From NCBI RefSeq assembly GCF_007954405.1, contig NZ_CP042344.1:2852001-2916000 (forward strand): a DNA stretch of 64,000 bases, written 5' to 3'. A model generated the notes under the pieces. That model did not search any database, was not told where the DNA came from, and worked only from the letters and a program-made list of their open reading frames with translations. Position numbers and translations under genes: made by a program. This DNA comes from Comamonas flocculans. Its GTDB lineage: Bacteria; Pseudomonadota; Gammaproteobacteria; Burkholderiales; Burkholderiaceae_C. How positions within the stretch are numbered: position 1 is the stretch's first letter; each line of letters starts with the position of its first letter. This document shows positions 10,161-25,990 of this stretch, piece after piece.

Positions 10161-11293
10161 GCACCCGCGCCGCCGTGCTGCGGCGGCTTGCCTGGGGCGT
10201 CGCGCTGGGCGCGGCCCTGGTGCTGGCCGCGTGCGGCTCTTCGCGCCCCAAGCCGGCCGAACTCGGGGCGGTGGTGCCGCTGCTGCCGGTGCACAAGGCC
10301 TGGCAGGCGCAGATAGGCGCCGTCGACTCTCTGGTGCTCAGCCCGTCCGTGCACGGCAGCACCGTGGTGCTGGCGTCCCGCAGCGGTGCCGTCGTGGCGC
10401 TGGACGCGCGCACCGGCGGCAGTCTGTGGCAGGCGCAACTGTCCGAGGTGCTCTCGGCCGGCGTGGGCAGCGACGGCGACAGGGCCGCCGTGGTCTCGCG
10501 CGACCGGCAACTCATCGTGCTGCAGGCCGGGCGCGAGCTCTGGCGCCGGCCGCTGCCCGCCCAGACCTTCACCGCACCATTGGTGGCGGGTGGACGCGTC
10601 TTCGTCATGACGGCCGACCGCTCGGTCATGGCCTTCGACGGGCAGAGCGGCTATCCACTGTGGAACCAGCAACGCCGCGGCGAGAACCTGGTGCTGCGCG
10701 AGAACGGCCTGCTCATGGCCGTCGGAGACACCCTGGTCGCCGGTCTGTCCGGGCGCATGGTGGGCTTCGACCCGGATTCGGGGCTGATCCGCTGGGAAGC
10801 CCCCATTGCCACCGCGCGCGGCACCAACGACGTGGAGCGTCTGGTCGAACTGCTGGGCGGCGTCGTGCGCGACCGTGACGTGGTATGCGCCCGTGCCTTC
10901 CAGGCTGCGGTGGGATGCGTGGATACGGCGCGCGGCGCGCTGCTGTGGACGCGCAGCTCGCACGGCGCGCGCGGCATCGACGGTGACGCGCAGGCCCTGT
11001 TCGGCGCGCAGTCCAACGGCACGGTGCAGGCCTTCAAGCGTGCCGACGGCGCGCCGCTGTGGAGCTATGAAGCGCTGCGCTACCGCACGCTCACCGCGCC
11101 GCTGCTGCTGGGCCGCTCGGTGGTGATCGGCGACGACAGCGGGCTCGTGCATCTGCTCTCGCGTGAGGACGGCACGCCGCTGAACCGCCTCGCCACCGAC
11201 GGCTCGGGCGTGGCGGCCACGCCCGTGGTCGCGGACAAGACCCTGGTCGTGGTGACGCGCCAGGGCAGTGTGTACGGCTTCCGGCCCGATTGA
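10157..11293 (+). CDS. bamB: Outer membrane protein assembly factor BamB
   Basis: 378 residues. A lipoprotein signal peptide ends in LVLAAC (Cys26). The mature part is an eight-bladed PQQ-type beta propeller: repeated blade motifs such as [46 protein letters not shown] and [14 protein letters not shown] are visible. BamB binds the POTRA domains of BamA and speeds beta-barrel insertion. The ATG overlaps the yfgM-like stop and the der start follows 14 bp after the bamB stop, so it is inside one operon. Confidence 0.95.
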   Translation: MSTRAAVLRRLAWGVALGAALVLAACGSSRPKPAELGAVVPLLPVHKAWQAQIGAVDSLVLSPSVHGSTVVLASRSGAVVALDARTGGSLWQAQLSEVLSAGVGSDGDRAAVVSRDRQLIVLQAGRELWRRPLPAQTFTAPLVAGGRVFVMTADRSVMAFDGQSGYPLWNQQRRGENLVLRENGLLMAVGDTLVAGLSGRMVGFDPDSGLIRWEAPIATARGTNDVERLVELLGGVVRDRDVVCARAFQAAVGCVDTARGALLWTRSSHGARGIDGDAQALFGAQSNGTVQAFKRADGAPLWSYEALRYRTLTAPLLLGRSVVIGDDSGLVHLLSREDGTPLNRLATDGSGVAATPVVADKTLVVVTRQGSVYGFRPD

Positions 11294-11307
11294 ACGGGCC
11301 GTTTGCC

Positions 11308-12654
11308 GTGAAACCCGTCATCGCCCTCGTGGGGCGGACCAATGTAGGCAAATCCACGCTGTTCAACCGCCTGACGCGCTCGCGCGACGCCATCGTCGCG
11401 GACGTCGCCGGGCTCACCCGCGACCGCCACTACGGGCAGGGGCGGCTCGGCGGCCATGAGTACATCGTCGTCGATACCGGCGGGTTCGAGCCCGACGCGG
11501 GCAGCGGCATCTACCGCGAGATGGCCCGGCAGACCGCCCAGGCCATAGCCGAAGCCGATACCGTCATCTTCGTGGTGGACGTGCGCGCCGGCCTTTCCGC
11601 GCAGGACCACGACATCGCGGTGTACCTGCGTCGCCTGGGCAAGCCCTGCGTGCTGGCCGGCAACAAGGCCGAGGGCATGCAGGAGAGCGCCCTGCTGGCG
11701 GAGTTCTACGAGCTCGGCCTCGGCGAGGTCCATCCGGTTTCTGCCGCCCATGGCCAGGGCGTGCGCAGCCTGCTTGAAGCGGCGCTCGAACCCCTTGCGC
11801 TGGCGGCGCCCGGCGAGGACGACGCGCAAGCGGGCGAGGCCGACACCATACGCATGGCCGTCGCGGGGCGCCCCAACGTCGGCAAGTCCACCTTGATCAA
11901 CGCCTGGCTGGGCGAGGAAAGGCTGGTGGCCTTTGATCTTCCGGGAACCACGCGCGATGCGATCCGCGTGCCCTTCGAGCAGCAGGGCCAGAAGTACGAG
12001 CTGATAGACACCGCCGGACTGCGCAAGCGCGGCAAGGTGTTCGAAGCGGTAGAGAAGTTCTCGGTGGTCAAGACGCTGCGCGCGATCGAATCGGCGCACG
12101 TGGTGGTGCTGCTGCTCGACGCCACCCAGGGCGTGACCGACCAGGACGCGCACGTGGCCGGCTACATCCTGGAGAGCGGCCGGGCGGTGGTGGTGGCGGT
12201 GAACAAGTGGGACGCGGTGGACGAATACCAGCGCGAACAGTTGCACCGTTCGATCGAAAATCGGCTGGCGTTCATGAAGTTCGCCACCATCCATTTCATT
12301 TCGGCGGCGCGCCGCCAGGGCATAGGGGCGCTGTGGCCCTCGATCCGCGAGGCCTACCAGGCCGCCACCTGCAAGATGCCGACCCCCGTGCTCACGCGGG
12401 TGCTGCTCGAATCGGTGCAGTTTCAGACGCCCAAGCGCTCGGGCGGCTCGCGCCCCAAACCGCGCTATGCGCACCAGGGGGGCATGAACCCGCCGGTCAT
12501 CGTGGTGCACGGCAATCTGCTCGAGCACCTGACGGACGCCTACAAACGTTTTCTCGAAGGGCGCTTTCGCAAGCAGTTCAAGCTCGTCGGCACGCCGCTG
12601 CGCCTGGAATTCCGGACCTCGAAAAACCCCTATGTGGACAGGAACGGCCCTTGA
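11308..12654 (+). CDS. der: Ribosome biogenesis GTPase Der (EngA)
   Basis: 448 residues from GTG 11308, which gives the family's usual [17 protein letters not shown] start; a TTG at 11290 would add six residues and overlap the bamB stop. There are two tandem GTPase domains: the first P-loop is GRTNVGKST (residues 9-17) and the second GRPNVGKST, each with DTAG/DTGG and NKxE/NKWD motifs. A C-terminal KH-like domain ends in [10 protein letters not shown]. Der is essential for 50S subunit assembly. It sits between bamB and hfq, as in many Burkholderiales. Confidence 0.96.
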   Translation: MKPVIALVGRTNVGKSTLFNRLTRSRDAIVADVAGLTRDRHYGQGRLGGHEYIVVDTGGFEPDAGSGIYREMARQTAQAIAEADTVIFVVDVRAGLSAQDHDIAVYLRRLGKPCVLAGNKAEGMQESALLAEFYELGLGEVHPVSAAHGQGVRSLLEAALEPLALAAPGEDDAQAGEADTIRMAVAGRPNVGKSTLINAWLGEERLVAFDLPGTTRDAIRVPFEQQGQKYELIDTAGLRKRGKVFEAVEKFSVVKTLRAIESAHVVVLLLDATQGVTDQDAHVAGYILESGRAVVVAVNKWDAVDEYQREQLHRSIENRLAFMKFATIHFISAARRQGIGALWPSIREAYQAATCKMPTPVLTRVLLESVQFQTPKRSGGSRPKPRYAHQGGMNPPVIVVHGNLLEHLTDAYKRFLEGRFRKQFKLVGTPLRLEFRTSKNPYVDRNGP

Positions 12655-12743
12655 AACCGGCGGCGCCGGCCGCAACTTCCCTGCCTGGGTTGCTGTGGTA
12701 AGGTGACAGACCACAACAACAGTTTTCGAACACGGAGCATATC

Positions 12744-12998
12744 GTGAGCAACAAAGGCCAACAATTGCAAGACCCGTTCCTGAACGCGCTGCGGCGTGAA
12801 CACGTGCCGGTGTCGATCTATCTCGTCAACGGCATCAAGCTGCAGGGACAGATCGAATCTTTCGACCAGTACGTGGTGCTGCTGCGCAATACCGTCACCC
12901 AGATGGTCTACAAGCACGCGATCTCCACGATCGTTCCGGGGCGCGCGGTCAATTTCGCGGCCTTGGCCGGTGATGCCGCCGACGGAGGCGAACAATAA
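12744..12998 (+). CDS. hfq: RNA chaperone Hfq
   Basis: 84 residues from a GTG start with GGAG (12734-12737) upstream. Sm1 motif: [20 protein letters not shown] followed by YVVLL; Sm2: YKHAIST. The distal-face and lateral residues of Hfq are recognisable, and the short C-terminal tail is typical of betaproteobacteria. Hfq hexamers pair small RNAs with mRNAs. The neighbours der (upstream) and hflX (downstream) match the classical hfq-hflX-hflK-hflC set. Confidence 0.97.
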   Translation: MSNKGQQLQDPFLNALRREHVPVSIYLVNGIKLQGQIESFDQYVVLLRNTVTQMVYKHAISTIVPGRAVNFAALAGDAADGGEQ

Positions 12999-13050
12999 AA
13001 ACGGTGTTGCTGCGCCATGTCACACTGCCGCGCCCGACGGGAGGGCGCTC

Positions 13051-14220
13051 GTGAGTACCGTGCTGCCTGTGCAAGGCGAGGGCGTGCCGGTGCTGTTGGT
13101 CGGCGTGGATTTCGGCGCCGAGGGGTTTGACGCAGAGCTGCTCGAACTCGGTCTGCTGGCGCGCAGCGCCGGTCTCAATCCGGCTGCGGCGCTGACCTGC
13201 AAACGCCAGGCGCCCGACGCCGCGCTGTTCGTGGGCAGTGGCAAGGCCGACGAGATCGGCGAGCTTGCGCAGCTGCACGGAGCGCGTGAAATCATCTTTG
13301 ACCAGGCGCTGAGTCCCGCGCAACAGCGCAACCTGGAGCGCCGTCTGGGCCTGCCGGTCTATGACCGTACCATGCTGATCCTGGAGATCTTCGCTCAGCG
13401 TGCGCGCAGCCACGAGGGCAAGCTGCAGGTCGAGCTGGCCCGCCTGCAATACCTGAGCACGCGCCTGGTGCGCCGCTGGACCCACCTCGAGCGCCAACGC
13501 GGCGGCATCGGCGCGCGCGGCGGCCCCGGCGAGCGCCAGATCGAGCTCGACCGGCGCATGATCGGCGACACCCTGCGGCGTACGCGCGAACGCCTGGTCA
13601 GGGTGCAGCGCCAACGCGCCACCCAGCGGCGCCAGCGCCAGCGACGCGACACCTACAAGGTCTCGCTGGTGGGCTATACCAACGCGGGCAAATCCACGCT
13701 CTTCAATGCGCTGGTGAAGGCGCGCGCCTACGCCGCCGATCAGTTGTTCGCCACCCTGGACACCACGACGCGTCGCCTCTACCTGGGTGAGGTCGCCGGT
13801 TCGGTGTCGCTGTCCGATACCGTAGGCTTCATCCGCGACCTGCCCCATGGCCTGATCAACGCCTTCAAGGCCACGCTGCAGGAGGCGGCCGACGCGGATC
13901 TGCTGCTGCATGTCGTCGATGCAGCCAGCCTTGACCATCCCCAGCAGATGGCGCAGGTGCAGCAGGTGCTCGAGGAAATCGGTGCGGCCGAGCTGCCCCA
14001 GATTCTGGTGTTCAACAAGCTCGACGCCTTCGCCCCCGGTGTCAGGCCGACGGTCGGGCGCGACCACTACGAGCTGCTGGGGCGCGAGTACGAGCGCCTG
14101 TTCGTCAGCGCCCAGACCGGTGAAGGGCTGGACGCGTTGCGCGACGAACTCGCGGCGCGCGCTGCCGGGCATGCGCAGCGGCATTCCGAGCCGGCGGATG
14201 CCGCACACCCTTCTTCCTGA
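13051..14220 (+). CDS. hflX: GTPase HflX
   Basis: 389 residues from GTG 13051, which has GGAGGG (13040-13045) six bases upstream; an ATG at 12970 overlapping hfq would add 27 residues without conservation. The N-terminal HflX domain (LLELGLLARSAGL...FVGSGKADEI) is followed by the coiled linker with GGIGARGGPGERQIELDRR and a GTPase domain with P-loop GYTNAGKSTLF, DTVGFIRDLP and NKLD. HflX splits stalled ribosomes after stress. It lies in the hfq-hflX-hflK-hflC string. Confidence 0.95.
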   Translation: MSTVLPVQGEGVPVLLVGVDFGAEGFDAELLELGLLARSAGLNPAAALTCKRQAPDAALFVGSGKADEIGELAQLHGAREIIFDQALSPAQQRNLERRLGLPVYDRTMLILEIFAQRARSHEGKLQVELARLQYLSTRLVRRWTHLERQRGGIGARGGPGERQIELDRRMIGDTLRRTRERLVRVQRQRATQRRQRQRRDTYKVSLVGYTNAGKSTLFNALVKARAYAADQLFATLDTTTRRLYLGEVAGSVSLSDTVGFIRDLPHGLINAFKATLQEAADADLLLHVVDAASLDHPQQMAQVQQVLEEIGAAELPQILVFNKLDAFAPGVRPTVGRDHYELLGREYERLFVSAQTGEGLDALRDELAARAAGHAQRHSEPADAAHPSS

Positions 14221-14262
14221 GCCCTCTTTTGCCGGGGACAATACAGGCTTAGCCGATTACCA

Positions 14263-15672
14263 ATGAGATACCTACGCATGGATCTACGCCACCGTGTGGC
14301 CCGCTGGCTTGCAGGAGCGCGCGGCGCACGACCGGTCTACAACCTGAACGACCCGCGTTGGGGCCGCAGCGACGACGACGCTGCGCAGGAGCCGCGTCCC
14401 CCGCAGCCCGACCGTGCGCCCGAGGAGGCGCAGCCGCCGCGTCCTGCCCGCCCCAGCCAGGGAAGCGGTGCCAATCCCCCCGATCTGGACGAGCTTTGGC
14501 GCGATCTGCAGGGCAAGCTGGGCGGCCTGTTCGGTGGTGCAGGACGTGGCGGCCGCAGGGGTGGCTCTACCCCGCCGGGCGGCGGTGGCTTTCAGCCCGA
14601 CATGCGCAATGCTGGCAAGGGCATGGCGGTGCTCGCCGCGATCGCGTTGCTGGTATGGCTTGCCACCGGCTTTTTCATCGTCCAGGAGGGGCAGCAGGCG
14701 GTCATCACGCAGTTCGGCAAGTACAAGAGCACCGTGGGGGCGGGTTTCAACTGGCGCCTGCCTTATCCGATCGAGCGCCATGAACTGGTATTCGTGACAC
14801 AGATCCGGTCGGTGGACATAGGGCGCGACTCCATCATCAAGGCCACGGGCCTGCGTGATTCGGCGATGCTCACCGAGGACGAGAACATCGTGGAGATCAA
14901 ATTCGCGGTGCAGTACCGCCTCAACGACGCGCGCGCCTGGCTGTTCGAGAGCCGCAGTCCGGCGGATGCGGTGGTGCAGGCGGCCGAGAGTGCCGTGCGC
15001 GAAGTCGTCGGGCGCATGAAGATGGATTCGGCGCTGGCCGACGAGCGCGACCAGATCGCGCCGCGCGTGCGCACCTTGATGCAAACCATCCTGGATCGCT
15101 ACAAGGTCGGCGTGGAAGTCGTGGGCATCAATCTGCAGCAGGGCGGGGTGCGCCCGCCCGAGCAGGTGCAGGCCGCGTTCGACGACGTGCTCAAGGCCGG
15201 ACAGGAGCGTGAACGCACCAAGAACGAAGCCCAGGCCTATGCCAACGACATCGTGCCGCGCGCTTCGGGCGCTGCTTCGCGCCTGCAAGAGGAGGCCGCC
15301 GGCTACAAGGCGCGGGTGGTGGCGCAGGCCGAGGGTGACGCGCAGCGCTTTGAATCGGTGGTCACCGAATACCAGAAGGCGCCGCAGGTGACGCGCGAGC
15401 GCATGTACCTCGATGCGATGCAGCAGGTGCTCTCGGGAGTGACCAAGGTGATCGTCGAATCGCGCGAGGGCTCCAACCTCTTGTATCTGCCGCTGGACAA
15501 GCTGATGGGCGCGGATGCCGCGCCGGCGCCGCAGGCCCAGAGTGCGGCCGCTGCCTCGTCGGTGGCGCATGGCGCAGTGCCGGCTGTGCCTGCGAGCACC
15601 AGCAACACGACGCCTGCAGGGGACGCCCGTTCCCGCGATGTTGCTCGCTCGCGCGAGCGTGAACCACGCTAG
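14263..15672 (+). CDS. hflK: FtsH protease modulator HflK
   Basis: 469 residues from ATG 14263; ATG 14278 (MDLRHRVARWL) is possible and neither has a strong Shine-Dalgarno sequence. After a disordered Gly/Pro/Arg leader containing the family motif NDPRWGR comes one membrane span (VLAAIALLVWLATGFFIV, about residues 120-140) and a long SPFH/prohibitin domain with HflK hallmarks (QAVITQFGKYKSTVGAGFNW, NLQQGGVRPPEQVQAAF). The C terminus is Ala/Pro-rich. HflK and HflC form a cage around FtsH in the inner membrane and limit its activity. hflC starts 9 bp downstream. Confidence 0.94.
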   Translation: MRYLRMDLRHRVARWLAGARGARPVYNLNDPRWGRSDDDAAQEPRPPQPDRAPEEAQPPRPARPSQGSGANPPDLDELWRDLQGKLGGLFGGAGRGGRRGGSTPPGGGGFQPDMRNAGKGMAVLAAIALLVWLATGFFIVQEGQQAVITQFGKYKSTVGAGFNWRLPYPIERHELVFVTQIRSVDIGRDSIIKATGLRDSAMLTEDENIVEIKFAVQYRLNDARAWLFESRSPADAVVQAAESAVREVVGRMKMDSALADERDQIAPRVRTLMQTILDRYKVGVEVVGINLQQGGVRPPEQVQAAFDDVLKAGQERERTKNEAQAYANDIVPRASGAASRLQEEAAGYKARVVAQAEGDAQRFESVVTEYQKAPQVTRERMYLDAMQQVLSGVTKVIVESREGSNLLYLPLDKLMGADAAPAPQAQSAAAASSVAHGAVPAVPASTSNTTPAGDARSRDVARSREREPR

Positions 15673-15681
15673 GAGAGTGGT

Positions 15682-16581
15682 GTGAACCGCATAGGATTTT
15701 TCATCTCCACCGCGCTGCTGGCATTGATCCTGGCGGCATCCTGCCTGTTCGTGGTGGACCAGCGCCAGTTCGGCGTGGTCTATTCGCTCGGCCAGATCAA
15801 GGAAGTGATCACAGAACCGGGCCTGTACGCGAAGCTGCCGCCGCCGCTGCAGAACGTGCGCTACATCGACAAGCGCCTGCTCACGCTCGATGGCTCGGAG
15901 ACCGAGTCGATGCTTACGGCCGAGAAGCAGCGCGTCGTCATCGACTGGTACGTGCGCTGGCGCATCACCGATCCCTCGGAGTACATCCGCAACGTCGGCC
16001 TGGACGAAGGCGCTGGTGCGCTGCAGCTCAACCGGGTGGTACGCAACGCCTTCCAGGAGGAAGTCAACCGCCGCACCGTGCGTGAATTGCTCTCGGACAA
16101 GCGCGATGCGCTGATGGCGGGGGTCAAGCGCGAAGTGCTCGAGGCGGTGCGTGGTGGCAAACCCTGGGGCATGGACGTGGTGGACGTGCGCATCACGCGC
16201 GTGGATTATGTGGATTCGATCACCGAATCGGTCTATCGGCGCATGGAAGCCGAGCGCAAGCGCGTGGCCAATGAGTTGCGCTCCACTGGCGTGGCCGAGG
16301 GCGAGAAGATCCGGGCCGATGCCGACCGCCAGCGCGAGGTCCTGCTGGCCAATGCTTATCGCGATGCGCAGAAGGTCAAGGGCGAGGGCGACGCCCAGGC
16401 CAACCAGGTCTACGCCCAGGCCTTCGGGCGTGACCCGCAGTTCGCCCAGTTCTATCGCAGCCTGGAGGCTTACCGCTCCAGCTTCAAGAGCAAGAACGAC
16501 ATCATGGTGCTCGATCCGGCCGGCACGGAATTCTTCAAGGCGCTGCGCGGATCATCCGCCCTGTCACCGGCACGCAACTGA
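15682..16581 (+). CDS. hflC: FtsH protease modulator HflC
   Basis: 299 residues from GTG 15682, with AGGAGAG at 15671-15677 a few bases upstream. An N-terminal span (IGFFISTALLALILAASCLFVV) precedes the SPFH domain (VVDQRQFGVVYSLGQIKEVI...GLYAKLPPPLQNV) and the helical part with DADRQREVLLANAYRDAQK. It partners HflK in regulating FtsH. The hflK-hflC gap is 9 bp, so they are co-transcribed; the short DUF2065 gene follows 11 bp later. Confidence 0.96.
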   Translation: MNRIGFFISTALLALILAASCLFVVDQRQFGVVYSLGQIKEVITEPGLYAKLPPPLQNVRYIDKRLLTLDGSETESMLTAEKQRVVIDWYVRWRITDPSEYIRNVGLDEGAGALQLNRVVRNAFQEEVNRRTVRELLSDKRDALMAGVKREVLEAVRGGKPWGMDVVDVRITRVDYVDSITESVYRRMEAERKRVANELRSTGVAEGEKIRADADRQREVLLANAYRDAQKVKGEGDAQANQVYAQAFGRDPQFAQFYRSLEAYRSSFKSKNDIMVLDPAGTEFFKALRGSSALSPARN

Positions 16582-16592
16582 GCAGACGGGGC

Positions 16593-16778
16593 ATGTCGGA
16601 GTCGCTCTGGACTGCACTCGCGTTCGTCTTCGTGTTCGAGGGCCTGCTGCCGCTGGTGGCGCCGACCACCTGGCGGCGCGTGTTCGCGCAACTGCTGCAA
16701 CTGCGGGATGGGCAGATCCGGTTTTTCGGACTGATCAGCGTGGCGCTGGGCGTGCTTCTGCTGGCGGCGCTGGCGTGA
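16593..16778 (+). CDS. DUF2065 (YjeT-like) small inner-membrane protein
   Basis: 61 residues with two hydrophobic helices (LWTALAFVFVFEGLLPLVAP and FFGLISVALGVLLLAALA) joined by a short basic loop. Both the sequence and the place directly after hflC match the DUF2065/YjeT family. No function is established. The hflC-associated position suggests a link to membrane proteostasis, which is inference only. A -10-like TAGAAT lies at about 16804, just before hisZ, so the hfq-hfl transcript may end near here. Confidence 0.85.
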   Translation: MSESLWTALAFVFVFEGLLPLVAPTTWRRVFAQLLQLRDGQIRFFGLISVALGVLLLAALA

Positions 16779-16838
16779 TGGGCGGGTTGGTACGTCCCGC
16801 TCGGTAGAATCCCTTTTTCAACAACCTGCGGCTCCTGC

Positions 16839-19399
<2,561 letters not shown>

Positions 19400-19455
19400 A
19401 GCGCTTGTCGCAAAGCGCCTCCACCACCCATCAACACAACCCCTAAAAGCATCCG

Positions 19456-19980
19456 ATGTTGACCGAAGACGGCAAACACCTCTATGTGAGCTACGACGAA
19501 TACCACAGCCTGATCGAGAAGCTGGCACTCAAGGTGCACCAGTCTGGCTGGGAGTTCGACACCATCCTCTGCCTTGCCCGAGGAGGCCTGCGGCCCGGCG
19601 ACATACTGAGCCGCATCTTCGACAAGCCGCTCGCGATCATGTCCACGAGCTCATACCGGGCCGAGGCCGGCACCGTGCAGGGCCATCTGGACATCGCACG
19701 CTACATCACCACGCCCAATGGGGAAATTGCCGGCAGGGTCTTGCTCGTGGACGATCTGGCCGACTCGGGCCATACGCTCAACGCCGTCGTCTCCCTGCTC
19801 AAGGCAAAGTACGCTCCCATCACGGAGATGCGTACCGCCACCATCTGGGTCAAGGGCTCGTCCTCCTTTACCCCGGACTACCAGGTGGAGTTCCTGCCGA
19901 CTGATCCCTGGATACACCAGCCCTTCGAAGCCTACGACACCTTGTCCCCGGCCAAGCTGCTGGAACGCTGGCAGGTCTGA
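19456..19980 (+). CDS. Purine-type phosphoribosyltransferase (Gpt/Hpt-like)
   Basis: 174 residues. It is a type I phosphoribosyltransferase: the PRPP-binding loop is VLLVDDLADSGHTL, with the flexible-loop region SSYRAEAG and the N-terminal CLARGGLRPGDILSR. Similar proteins are usually annotated as xanthine or hypoxanthine phosphoribosyltransferase and often follow purA in Comamonadaceae. Purine salvage is therefore likely, but which base it prefers cannot be read from the sequence. It is the last protein gene before the rRNA operon. Confidence 0.82.
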   Translation: MLTEDGKHLYVSYDEYHSLIEKLALKVHQSGWEFDTILCLARGGLRPGDILSRIFDKPLAIMSTSSYRAEAGTVQGHLDIARYITTPNGEIAGRVLLVDDLADSGHTLNAVVSLLKAKYAPITEMRTATIWVKGSSSFTPDYQVEFLPTDPWIHQPFEAYDTLSPAKLLERWQV

Positions 19981-20345
19981 GACCTTGAAAGATTTTCCGA
20001 AAATTCTGCACCGACTCGAAAACTTGGTATAGAATTCATGGCTTCGCTGATCGCAGCGCCTTTCTTGATCCGGGGTTCTTGCAGTAGGACTTTTGGGGTT
20101 GAGGTGGGGTAGGGTTCGTTAACAACACACAGCCGATAAGCGTGGGCGTTTGGTTGGATGCACCTGCAGTGGTGCGCCTGTCTTGGCGGGGAGAGGGTTT
20201 GGCTTTTGTGGTGATGGTGGCGTGCAAGCGCTGGCTCACTGCGGGAGGCGATCTCTCCTTGTGCTCGAGCAAACAGACGCTCATGAGAAAAGGAAGTGAG
20301 GATTCACTTCAATTTCCGTTTTTGAGTGAGCAAAGCAAAGAGATC
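19981..20345 (+). promoter_or_regulatory. rRNA operon promoter and leader region
   Basis: A 365-bp stretch without a gene between the phosphoribosyltransferase and 16S. A -10-like TATAGAAT is at 20028-20035; no convincing -35 hexamer is seen 17 bp before it. The segment near 20122-20147 (AACACACAGCCGATAAGCGT) is typical of Burkholderiales rrn leaders as I remember them. The final ~70 bp (GCAAACAGACGCTCATGAG... and GAGTGAGCAAAGCAAAG) probably carry antitermination and 16S processing signals. The reading of individual boxes is tentative. Confidence 0.6.
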
Positions 20346-21879
<1,534 letters not shown>

Positions 21880-22047
21880 CTGGACATATACAGAAAAAAA
21901 CGCAAGAGCAAAAGCAAGGCAGGAGCCACGCAGCGCTGCGCAAGCGCTGGCCAGGCGCCCACACTTATCGGTTGTTGGACAGCACAAGGGGTGTGTGTCG
22001 CCAGCGGTCCGGGCCCCCGGTGGGCTCGCATGCAGTTTGACCGATTG

Positions 22048-22124
22048 GGGTCTGTAGCTCAGCTGGTTAGAGCACCGTCTTGATAAGGCGGGGGTCGTTG
22101 GTTCGAGTCCAACCAGACCCACCA
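22048..22124 (+). tRNA. tRNA-Ile (anticodon GAT)
   Basis: 77 nt with acceptor GGGTCTG pairing with CAGACCC at 22114-22120, discriminator A and encoded CCA. The D-loop is AGCTCAGCTGGTTAGAGC, the anticodon GAT is at 22082-22084 and the T-loop is GGTTCGAGTCC. It lies in the 16S-23S spacer before tRNA-Ala, the standard arrangement. Confidence 0.98.
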
Positions 22125-22254
22125 ATCCCTGGGCACAAAAGATCGTGACAACAATGAACGATCAAGATTGCGGATGACAGGCAAGGCGTGAGGAAGGGCA
22201 AGTAGCAGAGCGTGCTACACAGCCGGCCGAGCAACGCAGCATGGCGCCCGCCAA

Positions 22255-22330
22255 GGGGGATTAGCTCAGCTGGGAGAGCACCTGCTTTGCAAGCAGGGGG
22301 TCGTCGGTTCGATCCCGTCATCCTCCACCA
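22255..22330 (+). tRNA. tRNA-Ala (anticodon TGC)
   Basis: 76 nt. Acceptor GGGGGAT pairs with ATCCTCC (with one G-U pair), followed by ACCA. The D-loop is AGCTCAGCTGGGAGAGC, the anticodon TGC is at 22288-22290 and the T-loop is GGTTCGATCCC. It is the second tRNA in the 16S-23S spacer. Confidence 0.98.
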
Positions 22331-22428
22331 ACGCACACACGGGCGTGCAGTGGCAATCTCAAAGCAAGACAAGAGCCTGCTTTGACATTGGCATATGCCA
22401 AGAACTGGAAGCTGCAAGGCTTCCCGGC

Positions 22429-22444
22429 TGTTCCTTAAAAATTC
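22429..22444 (+). promoter_or_regulatory. boxA-like antitermination site in the 16S-23S spacer
   Basis: TGTTCCTTAAAAATTC resembles the rrn boxA core (TGCTCTTTAAAAA type) bound by NusB-S10 during ribosomal antitermination. It occurs at the expected place between tRNA-Ala and 23S. Assigned by similarity only. Confidence 0.65.
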
Positions 22445-22707
22445 ACAGAGTCGAATCAGCGCTGCTGATGGAAAGCATCCGAGAGGATGCGCCGTGCCAT
22501 CGGCGGCAAGAATTTGATTGCGTCAAAACGAACACGAGATTCGAAAGAAAATCTGTTCAAGTAATGACGAATGGTTCTCGAGGGCACTGCCAGAAATGGT
22601 AGAGCCAGGAAGAAAGATTCGCGTTACGGCATGAAACGCGCGAGGTGCGAGACCTCGCAAGTTGACTTGAAAGCAAACCTTGGGGCTGCAAGGCTTCAAA
22701 GTTATAG

Positions 22708-25590
<2,883 letters not shown>

Positions 25591-25725
25591 TATAACCTTG
25601 AGGCCCATAACCAAAAACCCCAAGGTACATGCCAAAGACACAATCAAATTCCCAACCGATTCGACTGCTGTGAATCAGCTGCACAAAAAAGGCACCACAA
25701 CGCCCCCCCGTGCAGCTACCCTTTA

Positions 25726-25841
25726 CGCCTGATGACAATAGCAAGCCGGAACCACCCCTGCCCATCCCGAACAGGACCGTGAAACAGCTTCGCGCCAATG
25801 ATAGTGCGGAATCCCGTGTGAAAGTAGGTCATCGTCAGGCA
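25726..25841 (+). rRNA. rrf: 5S ribosomal RNA
   Basis: About 115 nt. The 5' CGCCTGATGAC pairs with 3' GTCATCGTCAGGC. Internal hallmarks are ACCCCTGCCCATCCCGAACAG and the GATAGTGCGGA...GTGTGAAAGTAGGTCA region. Position after 23S fits. Exact termini are uncertain by one or two bases. Confidence 0.95.
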
Positions 25842-25853
25842 CCATTTGATCAA

Positions 25854-25905
25854 CAACCCCCTGCCAAAAGCACCCTACAGGTGCAGACAGCAGGGGGTTG
25901 GTGTT
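25854..25905 (+). terminator. Terminator-like stem-loop after 5S
   Basis: CAACCCCCTGC (25854-25864) is perfectly complementary to GCAGGGGGTTG (25890-25900). The loop holds a smaller CACC/GGTG stem. Only a modest T-rich run (GTGTTTG) follows, so termination may be imperfect, but the 11-bp stem right after 5S makes it the likely end of the rRNA operon. Confidence 0.7.
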
Positions 25906-25990
25906 TGAGGGGCATGCAGCCGGACTGCGAAGACGTACGGTCAGAAATGGTTTCCATGGCAAAATGTTCTCAAATTGCAACTGTGAAACC